DNA of 12,246 bases from an uncultured Atopobium sp. (GCA_947252455.1 CAMXVQ010000036.1:1-12246); one strand, 5' to 3'. Shown: positions 1 to 6,826, counted from the stretch's first letter. Numbers and translations are program-made. Notes: generated by a model from the sequence alone, not told the origin.

Positions 1-60
1 TCTGGCTGCGGTTGCGGCTCTGGCTGTGGTTCTGGCTGCGGTTGCGGCTCTGGCTCTGGC
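1..60. repeat. Two 30-bp tandem units encoding a Pro/Glu/Gln stalk
   Basis: Positions 1-30 and 31-60 are near-identical 30-bp units that differ only at a few bases near their ends. On the minus strand they encode alternating Pro with Glu or Gln, ten residues per unit. The array probably continues beyond the left edge. In-frame gain or loss of units would change stalk length without breaking the frame. Confidence 0.8.
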
Positions 61-2237
61 TGTGGTACAGGCGGTTTTGGCTTAGGCTCAGGCGGTACAG
101 GCTTTTTCTGAACGATTACGGTAGCCTGCTTCGTTACACGTGCACCATCTTTATCGGCAACAGAAAACGAAACCGTATAAGTTCCAGGCTTTGTATAGTC
201 AAAACCATCTGCAGAAATTTCTACTTTACTTGTGAGGTCGCCATCTTCTTTATCGGAAGCAGAAAGTATTAAGCTTCTTAAATCTAGAGGAGTGCCTTCG
301 GTAATGGTTTTATCTTGCACGCTTAACTGCGGAGCTTCGTTTAAAACAGTTGCTTTCAAAGCATATATCGCATACACCGTCGTGTCTTGCTTGACAGTAG
401 TCGTGCCGGTAAATACGCCTTTTTTATCTTTACCAGTGGAATCGGTATTCCATTCCTTAAAGACATAGCCTTCTTTTGAAGGGTCGGCTGGCATCGATTG
501 ATCTTTGAGCAGATCGGTGCCTATTGCCTTACCATGCTGTACTTTGACTTGCTTATATTGCTTACCATCATTCATGAAGGTAACCGTATGCGTGATCATG
601 CGAGGAACAAACGTGACCACTTGTTGGGTGGGGCTGTCGTCCTTGGTATGCGCCGTGATATCAATCTTAGCTTGCGTAGGAGCTTTTGCAAGATCTACAG
701 CATTTTGTGGCTGAAGCACCCATTCATAACCTTCAGGAGCTTGAGCTGTGGGCTTTACGACATAGGTACCTGGAGCAAGATATGCAAATCCTTGAGAAGA
801 ATAACCCGCGGCCTCGGGAAGCAAGGCAGCGTTTTTACCCGTTATCATCTTCTGCAAATCTGATAAAGCTGGAGCTGTTGGGAGCTGCTCACCAGAAGAT
901 GTAAGCGAATCAACAACTGGATTCTTACCTGTATAGAGGGCATATGACTTGCCTGCTTCTGCCTTATTCTTTGTATTTTTGTACTGCACGACAAGCTGCG
1001 TTGGAATCGGGCGATAGGTCACGTAATAGTGTTTGGTGGTTACTTGATTGTCGTCCTTGTCGCGAACAATACCGTAGTCGTAGTTGCCGAATTTCTCAGT
1101 ATTTTCCTTGGTAAAAGTGCCATCTTCGGGCGTATCGATGTCGTTACTGTAGTAGAGATAGCCAGGAATGTTTGTGCCGGTCAGCTCTTTCATCGTCGGA
1201 CGCTTGACAGAATCTTTCTTTGGGTCGCCGTCGTAGCTTAGAAGAGGAGTGACTACATTCCTCACAAGATAATTATTTCCAAACAACACACCGGTAACAG
1301 ATCGACTACTAGTTAAATCATTTAAGTCAATCTTGTTAAATGGCACCGTGGAGAAGCGATTTTGGTCTGATGCGCTGCGTTGCGCTAGCTCATCACTATT
1401 ATTTATATTCGCTACTTTTCTATACTGTAAATCATCTACAAAGTGAAACTGCGCACCAGAGACTGGCATAAATGCGAATTTTCCAATAACAGCAGAAAAC
1501 CTTCCACAGTTCACACGAGCTGACACAATAAGGGTCTCATCCTGTTGTGTCCCAAGAACAGCTATATGAATAAATGTCTGTTTATCTTTTATGTCATACT
1601 GCAGCTTAGTCTTTTCCTTAAGATTGTTACCAATAAGTCTTCCGTTTACTTCAAGAGAATACGCAACATTCCCGCTGGTTGCTTTTGTATTATCAAAATC
1701 TATGGAACCATCTTCATTCTTATATTCTCGTGACGAAAAAGGAGCATATATATCGCCTTCACCTGTATAAGAATCTGGATCGAGAGAATGCGGGATGAAA
1801 GCAAATACGTCAATACGACCTATCTGATCTTGATACTTATTAATAGTTGCCAGGTTTATAGATTCATGAATCTCTCGGGTATCACCTGTAGCTTTCCCGT
1901 TTATAACCGAAAACTCTTTACCGGACGGCGTATAAAACGCTTTTTTTATTATCGGAAACTCCCCATTCATTACGCGATTTGTTTCTTGATAAGTAGTAAC
2001 TTCAGCAGGAGTAATCACGTTGGGGAAGGGATTTTGTATATTCTTGTCGTTAGTAAAATCATAAATTCCTTCGGCATTTGGATTAACAGTAGAACCTTCC
2101 ACAACCGGATCTGCAACAGCATAAGCCAAGATGGGAGGAACTATAAACGGCATAATGCCGAGTGCACACGCGATTGCAAACGCCGCGTTATGATGTGAGA
2201 ATTGCCGGGGGTTACTACGTTTAAGCTGCGGTTTCAT
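1..2237 (-). CDS. Large secreted, probably wall-anchored surface protein (adhesin-like), 3' end outside window
   Basis: Open without a stop for 745 codons from ATG 2237-2235 to the left edge, so the C-terminus is missing. GGAG lies 5 nt before the ATG and decides the start. Residues about 1-40 form a signal peptide: basic n-region (MKPQLKRSNPR), hydrophobic core (AAFAIACALGIMPFIVPPIL), likely cleavage after AYA. Residues about 41-540 are an ectodomain I do not recognise. Residues about 547-628 match the InlB B-repeat (Listeria-Bacteroides) pattern: VTFMNDGK, then GYVFKEWNTD, then TTVYAIYAL. Residues about 631-712 look like a bacterial Ig-like domain (NEAPQLSVQDKTITEGTPL, ending VTKQATVIV). 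From residue 713 a Pro/Glu/Gln stalk begins. Such stalks usually precede an LPXTG sorting signal, which would lie outside the window. Inferred role: adhesion or host interaction. It is divergent from the ABC operon, with its own promoter carrying G9. The surface-protein call is secure; the ligand is unknown. Confidence 0.88.
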   Translation of the reverse strand, partial: MKPQLKRSNPRQFSHHNAAFAIACALGIMPFIVPPILAYAVADPVVEGSTVNPNAEGIYDFTNDKNIQNPFPNVITPAEVTTYQETNRVMNGEFPIIKKAFYTPSGKEFSVINGKATGDTREIHESINLATINKYQDQIGRIDVFAFIPHSLDPDSYTGEGDIYAPFSSREYKNEDGSIDFDNTKATSGNVAYSLEVNGRLIGNNLKEKTKLQYDIKDKQTFIHIAVLGTQQDETLIVSARVNCGRFSAVIGKFAFMPVSGAQFHFVDDLQYRKVANINNSDELAQRSASDQNRFSTVPFNKIDLNDLTSSRSVTGVLFGNNYLVRNVVTPLLSYDGDPKKDSVKRPTMKELTGTNIPGYLYYSNDIDTPEDGTFTKENTEKFGNYDYGIVRDKDDNQVTTKHYYVTYRPIPTQLVVQYKNTKNKAEAGKSYALYTGKNPVVDSLTSSGEQLPTAPALSDLQKMITGKNAALLPEAAGYSSQGFAYLAPGTYVVKPTAQAPEGYEWVLQPQNAVDLAKAPTQAKIDITAHTKDDSPTQQVVTFVPRMITHTVTFMNDGKQYKQVKVQHGKAIGTDLLKDQSMPADPSKEGYVFKEWNTDSTGKDKKGVFTGTTTVKQDTTVYAIYALKATVLNEAPQLSVQDKTITEGTPLDLRSLILSASDKEDGDLTSKVEISADGFDYTKPGTYTVSFSVADKDGARVTKQATVIVQKKPVPPEPKPKPPVPQPEPEPQPQPEPQPEPQPQP

Positions 2238-2315
2238 TGCCACTCCAATACTGACAACAACAGTGCGGAGAACACCTCTGCTGCTATTTAATCTGAAAAT
2301 AAACTTAACACAATG

Positions 2316-2344
2316 ATAATACCCCCCCCCACGGATTTTTGCAA
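2316..2344 (-). promoter_or_regulatory. Promoter of the surface-protein gene with G9 in the -35/-10 spacer
   Basis: Read on the minus strand: -35 TTGCAA (2344-2339, 4/6 to consensus), then an 8-nt stretch and nine G (2330-2322) making exactly 17 bp of spacer, then -10 TATTAT (2321-2316, 5/6). A start near 2309 would give a leader of about 72 nt before the GGAG and ATG. The homopolymer makes spacer length mutable: gain or loss of one or two G moves it off the optimum. This is the known layout of phase-variable promoters in other bacteria, for example those of Neisseria outer-membrane protein genes. The promoter is predicted from sequence only. Confidence 0.7.
2322..2330. repeat. Mononucleotide tract C9 (G9 on the minus strand)
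   Basis: Nine consecutive C on the plus strand, one of two nine-base G/C homopolymers in the window. Both are in this intergenic region, one upstream of each divergent gene and each reading as G9 on the sense strand of the gene it precedes. Confidence 0.95.
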
Positions 2345-2443
2345 GGGTAATACCACGATTGAAGGAATCTATGCAATCCTGCTCAATCTATTCGGAGGCT
2401 TGTGCAAATTTATAGGAATACCTGTTTTTTATGGGAATACCAG
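2345..2443. repeat. Three GGNAATACC-like boxes upstream of the surface-protein promoter
   Basis: GGGTAATACC (2345-2354), GGAATACCTG (2415-2424) and GGAATACCAG (2434-2443) share a core of GG(T)AATACC. The last two are 19 bp apart, about two helical turns. The first abuts the -35 of the surface-protein promoter. They could be half-sites for a regulator, but no regulator gene lies in the window and the motif is short enough to arise by chance. Confidence 0.25.
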
Positions 2444-2501
2444 CTTTGCATCAACGTCGTAAGTACCCAAGCTATGGATAAAACAAAACTAAGTTAGAAA
2501 A

Positions 2502-2677
2502 ATTCGAAAAATATCCTGTTTGACACGAGTTCTGACGCCAAAAATTGCCCTTCGCGCTGCTTTTGAGAGGTTCTCAAAACGGTATCAACGCGCTTACCTG
2601 GACAAATGCATAGCACGTTTTTTGACCCTGTGGCACTGTGCTACAAAAACTCGTGTCAAATAAGGTTTTTTTCGAAT
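2502..2677. repeat. Inverted repeat, 30-bp arms around a 116-bp hairpin-rich core
   Basis: The left arm 2502-2531 and the reverse complement of the right arm 2648-2677 agree at 26 of 30 positions. This includes a perfect 13-bp inner block (TTTGACACGAGTT at 2519-2531; its complement at 2648-2660) and an outer ATTCGAAAAA block. The 116-bp core contains a perfect 8-bp stem (TTTTGAGA, loop GGT, at 2561-2579) and TAGCAC pairing with GTGCTA (2611-2643). I see no gene in it. It could be a MITE-like remnant, a structured RNA, an operator pair or an invertible segment; no recombinase or transposase lies in the window. Confidence 0.6.
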
Positions 2678-2852
2678 ATTAAGCAAAATGTTTTGTAGAA
2701 GCACGCCCGTAGAGACATACCCGCAAGCAAACACAAACTTTGTAATGCGTATGGAAAAGCCCGCAAACATCACTTCATCCTGAAATTCTGTAGCATAAGC
2801 CCAGTTAATCACATGTATAAGAAATTTTACGTCGCAGATCCAACGCATACTA

Positions 2853-2881
2853 TTCAGCGTTATTTTAAGATAGGCTATAAT
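2853..2881 (+). promoter_or_regulatory. Probable promoter of the ABC transporter operon
   Basis: A perfect -10 TATAAT lies at 2876-2881. With a 17-bp spacer the -35 would be TTCAGC (2853-2858), only 3/6, so this may be a weak or activated promoter. Transcription would begin near 2888, giving a leader of about 28 nt that contains the G9 tract and ends at the ATG at 2916. Confidence 0.5.
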
Positions 2882-2901
2882 ATCCTCACTATTAATAAAC
2901 A

Positions 2902-2915
2902 GGGGGGGGGTTGCT
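2902..2915 (+). promoter_or_regulatory. G9 tract in the ribosome-binding-site position of the ABC ATPase gene
   Basis: Nine G (2902-2910) followed by TTGCT and the ATG at 2916. No other Shine-Dalgarno-like purine motif lies in the preceding 15 nt, so the G run must act as the ribosome-binding site or be part of it. In this window rplV also relies on a G-rich site (AAGGGGGT, about 9 nt before its ATG), which makes a G-run site plausible here. Slippage would change SD strength and spacing but not the reading frame. Confidence 0.6.
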
Positions 2916-3821
2916 ATGCTCCATATTGATCATTTGACAAAATCATATAAGCCAGCACAACAGGGTTTTCTTAAAAATCTTGCGCGTAAGTTTACAAAAC
3001 AAACTGCAAAGGACGCTGCAGAATCCTCGCACGCTCTTGAGACATTCGCAGTACGCGACCTTTCCTTAAACGTTGAATCGGGCGATATTTTTGCCTTTAT
3101 TGGTCCTAACGGTGCAGGTAAAACAACCACTATCAAAAGTATCGTGGGTATCCACTCCTTTGACAGTGGCACCATTACAATCGACGGCCATTCTATTGTG
3201 GATGAGCCTCTTGCCGCCAAGCAAATTTTTTCGTATCTGCCCGATAACCCCGAGATTTATAACTATGTAAGCGGTATTCAATATCTGCGCTTTGTTGCCG
3301 ATATGTATGGGGTTGACCCGCGCCTTGCACGCGAGCGCATGCACAAGTATGCCGATATTTTTGAGCTCACCTCAAAACTTAATATGCGTTGTGCCGATTA
3401 TTCTCACGGTATGAAACAAAAAATTGCTATTATTGCATCGCTTTTGCATAACCCTCGCTTGCTTGTGCTCGACGAGCCTTTTGTAGGCCTTGACCCCGAA
3501 GCAACGCTTCACTTTAAGGAAATCATGCACGAGATTTGCCAAGCTGGTGGCGCTGTATTTTATTCTACGCACGTTTTGGAGGTTGCCGAAAAACTCTGCA
3601 ACAAAGCTGCCATGATTAAAAATGGTCGCCTTGTAGCACAAGGAACTATGTCTGAGCTTACTCACAATACATCGCTTGAGACGCTTTTTATGAACGAGCT
3701 CGCAGACGATTCCGCGAGCCTTGTAACAGGTGATGCCGCTGTGTCTACACGAGAAAACGCAAGCACAGATGAACCCAGTGATTTATCTAACGCAGCAGCC
3801 TCAAACACCAGTGCAGAATAG
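2916..3821 (+). CDS. ABC transporter ATP-binding protein (ABC-2 exporter type)
   Basis: 301 aa. Powers transport by the membrane protein encoded immediately downstream and acts on the cytoplasmic face. Motifs in order: Walker A GPNGAGKT (63-70), signature YSHGM (162-166, a variant of LSGGQ), Walker B LLVLDEP (182-188), D-loop GLDP (191-194), H-loop His 219 in YSTH. The Q-loop region reads YLPDNPEIYNY (107-117) with no obvious Gln; several ABC-2-type ATPases have a similar PD/PE stretch there. Two additions to a minimal domain: about 30 basic/polar residues between strand 1 (LTKSY) and AVRDLSL, and a Ser/Ala/Asp-rich tail after about residue 263. The start follows the MLHIDHLTKSY pattern and the G9 tract. 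The stop is 8 nt before the permease ATG, so the two are co-transcribed. The substrate cannot be read from the sequence. Confidence 0.93.
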   Translation: MLHIDHLTKSYKPAQQGFLKNLARKFTKQTAKDAAESSHALETFAVRDLSLNVESGDIFAFIGPNGAGKTTTIKSIVGIHSFDSGTITIDGHSIVDEPLAAKQIFSYLPDNPEIYNYVSGIQYLRFVADMYGVDPRLARERMHKYADIFELTSKLNMRCADYSHGMKQKIAIIASLLHNPRLLVLDEPFVGLDPEATLHFKEIMHEICQAGGAVFYSTHVLEVAEKLCNKAAMIKNGRLVAQGTMSELTHNTSLETLFMNELADDSASLVTGDAAVSTRENASTDEPSDLSNAAASNTSAE

Positions 3822-3829
3822 ATGTGATC

Positions 3830-5485
3830 ATGATGCCACACACGTTAAAACAAATATATTCTCTCATTAAGATAGGTCTTATTGATAATTGGACTAAAGC
3901 TTTTAGCTCAAAAAGAAGAGGCACTACAAAGGCATTTATCAACCCTGCCATACGAGGCATAATTGTGGCTGTTGTTGTCCTTGTGCTGCTTATGCAAGCC
4001 TTCATCGGCTTCTTTAATAACCTTATAGAACTCATGGGCCCACAGATACTCCCAAGCGCGGCTTTTATATGCGCTTTTCTTTCTATATTGATAACCGACT
4101 TTTTGGGCCTTGGTTCCGCCCTTTTTGAAACAGGACGTTACCAGCAGCTTAAAACTATGCCCATATCGCAGCTGACCATTGCTTGGACGCGGCTTATAGA
4201 CGCATTAAGCGGATCATTTATTTCTGCACTTATCTTTATGTTATGCGGCGTTATTGCTTGGAGTGCTCACGTCGACATACTAAGTCTTATACGTCTTGCC
4301 GTTTTTGGCACTATTCTAGTACCACTTTATACCTCAATTTTTTCCATCCTGTGTTTTTGCGCTGGATACGCGCTTAAACGCAAGTTTCGCGGTGGACACA
4401 TTTTTGTGATGGCATTGGTAACATGCATAGTTATCGTACCGGCTATTATTGTTGGATACAGCCTTGCTATTCCCGAATTACAAAGCTTTATTCTTCCTTA
4501 TCTTAACTCTATTACCATGGTGCTTTCGTTTATTGATGTCTTTGCCGCGGCTTGCATGGGTGACATATTAGCCCTTGCCAAACTTGCTCTACCAATTATG
4601 ATTATCTACACGATTTTTGCTACATGGCTTGCTAGAAATCTTGATTCGCTCATTGCACTTAAAGATGTAAGGGTACAAACGCGCTCATTTTCCTTTGAGG
4701 AAGCCAGCGCAAGCAACGCGCATGCACAGACAAACAAGCAAGGAAATGATCTTTTACGTGCACTTATGATAAAGAACCGAAGCATGGTTGCACTCATAAA
4801 AAAAGACGGACTCTTCCTGCGTCACAGCTCGGCAGTTGCAATGAACGTACTCATAGGTCCACTTTTTGGTTTAGCAGCGGCAAGCTGTCTCTGTCTATTT
4901 CCCTATATAAACCATCTTGAAGGTCACATATTGTGCGCGGTCGTAGCATGTATTCCCATTTATACCAACTTAGCACCGGCTAGCTTGTATGCTATTACGT
5001 TGGAAGGCAACAAATGGTGGCATCTTCAAACGATGCCTTTGCTCGCACGCGACATTATGCGTGCAAAACTTATTGCGGCAACTACTCCTATAGGAATTAC
5101 GCTTGCGATAGAAGAAGTGCTGTATAACATTTTTCTGCCGTTGAGCTTGGCAGAACGTTTTGCGTTGCTGATAATGCCGTTTGCCTCGATTGCATTTCTT
5201 TCTATTTGCGCTCTGGCAATTGACGCTAGCGACCCCAATTTTAGCTGGGACGATACTCACGAAATTGCACACGCGTTCAAAAAACAAAAATGGACGTTGC
5301 TACTTTTTGTCCTATGTTATATTTGCATTGGAATTACGGCTCTTGTTTGTTTCAACCCCTTAGGCGAGTTTTTTGGTGGCGATACCACCTATGTTACCTG
5401 TACTCTGTTGGGAGCTGCAATTTTATTGGGTATAGCATATTTTGTCTACGACCACTTGATGAACGCTCCTTTGGTAGAAGGATAA
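3830..5485 (+). CDS. ABC-2-type multispanning permease, partner of the preceding ATPase
   Basis: 551 aa from ATG 3830. GTG 3824 and ATG 3833 are in frame and equally possible, because no clear Shine-Dalgarno is present and translation is probably coupled to the ATPase gene. Hydrophobic segments give about 12 membrane helices in two halves: six in residues about 40-260, then a charged cytoplasmic loop (about 265-325), then six more to the C-terminus. Clear examples are IIVAVVVLVLLMQAFIGFF near the start and TLLGAAILLGIAYFVYDHL near the end. The length and two-half layout fit large ABC-2-type permeases that pair with a single ATPase. It is probably an exporter; lipid, peptide or polysaccharide substrates are all possible. 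No accessory gene in the window suggests which. Confidence 0.88.
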   Translation: MMPHTLKQIYSLIKIGLIDNWTKAFSSKRRGTTKAFINPAIRGIIVAVVVLVLLMQAFIGFFNNLIELMGPQILPSAAFICAFLSILITDFLGLGSALFETGRYQQLKTMPISQLTIAWTRLIDALSGSFISALIFMLCGVIAWSAHVDILSLIRLAVFGTILVPLYTSIFSILCFCAGYALKRKFRGGHIFVMALVTCIVIVPAIIVGYSLAIPELQSFILPYLNSITMVLSFIDVFAAACMGDILALAKLALPIMIIYTIFATWLARNLDSLIALKDVRVQTRSFSFEEASASNAHAQTNKQGNDLLRALMIKNRSMVALIKKDGLFLRHSSAVAMNVLIGPLFGLAAASCLCLFPYINHLEGHILCAVVACIPIYTNLAPASLYAITLEGNKWWHLQTMPLLARDIMRAKLIAATTPIGITLAIEEVLYNIFLPLSLAERFALLIMPFASIAFLSICALAIDASDPNFSWDDTHEIAHAFKKQKWTLLLFVLCYICIGITALVCFNPLGEFFGGDTTYVTCTLLGAAILLGIAYFVYDHLMNAPLVEG

Positions 5486-5511
5486 TCGAAGCATGGCGTT
5501 GTAGTGCTTGT

Positions 5512-5663
5512 GACATATGTTTGTACGATGCGTGTTCGCACGCCACATGTTCACGCGACATGTATTTGCGCACGGAATGCATCCAGACGATATAGGTTCG
5601 CACAGCATACGTTCCACTGCATGGTTTCGTGTGACATTCGCTCGAACAGATATACTTTCGCAA
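5512..5663. repeat. Degenerate 15-bp tandem repeat, about 10 units
   Basis: Cut at 15 bp, the stretch falls into aligned units starting at 5512, 5527, 5542, 5557, 5572 (17 bp), 5589, 5604, 5619, 5634 and 5649, with rough consensus GAYATAYGTTCGCAC. The best units are GATGCGTGTTCGCAC, GATATAGGTTCGCAC and GATATACTTTCGCAA. It starts 27 bp after the permease stop and ends 60 bp before the ribosomal operon terminator. In one minus frame it reads as a five-residue periodic peptide (ANTCR, VNMWR, ANTHR, TNICH), which resembles pentapeptide-repeat spacing. That frame overlaps the permease gene and has no convincing start. I cannot tell whether the selected unit is DNA or a decayed protein. Confidence 0.5.
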
Positions 5664-5723
5664 CACACATACAAAGGTTAGACAGCTTACCTCATAGCGA
5701 GACCTACAACAACTATTGTCAAT

Positions 5724-5759
5724 AAAAAAGCTCCGAAGCGCGCATGGCTTCGGAGCTTT
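5724..5759 (-). terminator. Intrinsic terminator of the ribosomal protein operon
   Basis: A 13-bp perfect stem (AAAGCTCCGAAGC at 5727-5739 with GCTTCGGAGCTTT at 5747-5759) and a 7-nt loop. On the minus strand it is followed by a run of six T (5729-5724). It lies 23 nt after the rplX stop. On the plus strand only three T follow the stem, so it would be a weaker terminator for the converging ABC operon. Confidence 0.93.
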
Positions 5760-5782
5760 CGTATGCATATATGCAGAAAAAG

Positions 5783-6103
5783 TTATTTGATCTCGGTACC
5801 AGTTTGACGAGAAATTCTCACCTTTGTACCGTCTTCAAGAACCTTAAATCCGCAGCGGCAAGGCTTGTCGGTAGAAGGATCAATTAACGCAACGTTAGAA
5901 GCGTCGATTGCAGCTTCTTTCTCAACAATACCGCCTTGTTGATTTGCCTGCGTTGGCTTTTGAGCTTTTTTAACCACTGCGACGCCTGCAACAACAACCT
6001 TGTTTTCGGAAGGCAAAGCACGAAGAATTTCACCGCGCTTACCCTTATCCTTACCCGAGATGACCTGAACTTGGTCTCCCATTTTGAATTTCAATTTAGC
6101 CAT
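5783..6103 (-). CDS. rplX: 50S ribosomal protein L24
   Basis: 106 aa. Binds 23S rRNA early and nucleates large-subunit assembly. The N-terminal KOW motif is clear: MAKLKFKMGDQVQVISGKDK, then GKRGEI. The central stretch GGIVEKEAAIDASNVALIDP and the late GFKVLEDGTKVRISR are typical of L24. KPCRCG (CxC) occupies the spot where many L24 have KPTRVG-like sequence. A second in-frame ATG at 6109 would add Met-Leu; the MAKLK start is the family norm and has GTGAG 6-7 nt upstream. Last gene of the operon: the terminator follows directly and rplE, the usual next gene, is not present. Starts 14 nt after the rplN stop. Confidence 0.95.
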   Translation of the reverse strand: MAKLKFKMGDQVQVISGKDKGKRGEILRALPSENKVVVAGVAVVKKAQKPTQANQQGGIVEKEAAIDASNVALIDPSTDKPCRCGFKVLEDGTKVRISRQTGTEIK

Positions 6104-6117
6104 GAGCATCTCACTTT

Positions 6118-6486
6118 CTAAAGCGTCTCAGGAGCAAGCGAGACGATCTTCATGTACTTGTGATCACGCAGCTCACGAGCAACGGGCCCAAAAATACGCG
6201 TACCCTTAGGCTCGCCTTGCTTATCGACCAAGACGCATGCGTTCTGGTCGAACTTGATGTAGCTGCCATCCTTGCGACGGGTTTCTTTTACGGTACGAAC
6301 GACGACGCAGCGAACTACGTCACCCTTCTTTACTGAACCGCCTGGGGTAGCCTCCTGCACGGCGCACATGATGACGTCGGCAAGGCCAGCATAGCGGCGC
6401 TTTGAGCCACCCAAGACTTTGATGCATTTGACGCGCTTAGCACCGCTGTTATCAGCGACGTTGAGCATGGTCTCCATCTGAATCAT
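6118..6486 (-). CDS. rplN: 50S ribosomal protein L14
   Basis: 122 aa, the usual family length. Sits at the subunit interface, contacts 23S rRNA and L19, and contributes to an intersubunit bridge. Diagnostic stretches: MIQMETMLNVADNSGAK at the N-terminus, GGSVKKGDVVRCVVVRT in the middle, GTRIFGPVARELRD near the end. The frame is open upstream to an ATG at 6537, but the 17 extra residues are not family-like. GGAGG stands 6-7 nt before ATG 6486, so I choose that start. The 73-nt gap after rpsQ is long for this operon; I saw no convincing promoter in it. Confidence 0.96.
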   Translation of the reverse strand: MIQMETMLNVADNSGAKRVKCIKVLGGSKRRYAGLADVIMCAVQEATPGGSVKKGDVVRCVVVRTVKETRRKDGSYIKFDQNACVLVDKQGEPKGTRIFGPVARELRDHKYMKIVSLAPETL

Positions 6487-6559
6487 TGCTGTTCCTCCAA
6501 CCCCTTCTCGCTTAGCATATAACACGTACACGCACAAACGAGATGGGCATCACAAATCG

Positions 6560-6826
6560 TTATTTAGCGCGCTCCACAATTTCGACAAGACGCCAGTGCT
6601 TAGTTTTAGATAAAGGACGAGTTTCCATAACGCGAACCTTATCACCAAGAGCACTTTCGTTGTTCTCGTCGTGAACATGAAGCTTCTTACTGATAGTCAT
6701 CATTTTGCCATACTTAGGATGGTGTTTACGATACGTAATTTGTACCGTGATGGTCTTGTCGCCGGAAAGCGAGATGACCTCACCGGTGCGGACCTTACGT
6801 GCATTCCTGCTTTCGGTATCTGCCAT
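6560..6826 (-). CDS. rpsQ: 30S ribosomal protein S17
   Basis: 88 aa. Primary 16S rRNA-binding protein (OB fold) of the small-subunit body. Recognised by RKVRTGEVISLSGDKTITVQ, the RKHHPKYGK segment, KKLHVHDENN, and the conserved ending RPLSKTKHWRLVEIVERAK. AGGAGA lies upstream of ATG 6826, in the 18-nt gap after rpmC. The short polar N-terminal extension (MADTESRNA) ahead of the core is common in actinobacterial S17. Co-transcribed with the rest of the operon. Confidence 0.96.
   Translation of the reverse strand: MADTESRNARKVRTGEVISLSGDKTITVQITYRKHHPKYGKMMTISKKLHVHDENNESALGDKVRVMETRPLSKTKHWRLVEIVERAK

Noticed and set aside
12..904. Several plus-strand open frames of 60-120 codons
   Set aside because: All lie antisense to the continuous minus-strand surface-protein frame, which has a signal peptide, recognisable domains and a good ribosome-binding site; their translations look random.
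2594..2848. 84-codon minus-strand open frame in the divergent intergenic region
   Set aside because: It crosses the right arm of the inverted repeat, has no clear ribosome-binding site and no recognisable composition or domain.
2238..2915. tRNA or riboswitch in the long intergenic region
   Set aside because: No T-loop-like motif or clover-leaf pairing was found, and no known riboswitch core was recognised.
5512..5663. Possible CRISPR array
   Set aside because: Units are contiguous, 15 bp and degenerate, with no constant repeat and unique spacers.
5423..5674. 83-codon minus-strand frame reading the 15-bp array as a five-residue repeat protein
   Set aside because: It overlaps the end of the permease gene, lacks a convincing start signal and has a Cys/Arg-rich random look; kept only as an observation about periodicity.
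5727..5759. Equally strong bidirectional terminator
   Set aside because: Only three T follow the stem on the plus strand, against six on the minus strand, so I assign it to the ribosomal operon only.
6487..6537. 17-residue N-terminal extension of L14
   Set aside because: GGAGG lies inside the extension, just ahead of ATG 6486, and the L14 family begins MIQ.
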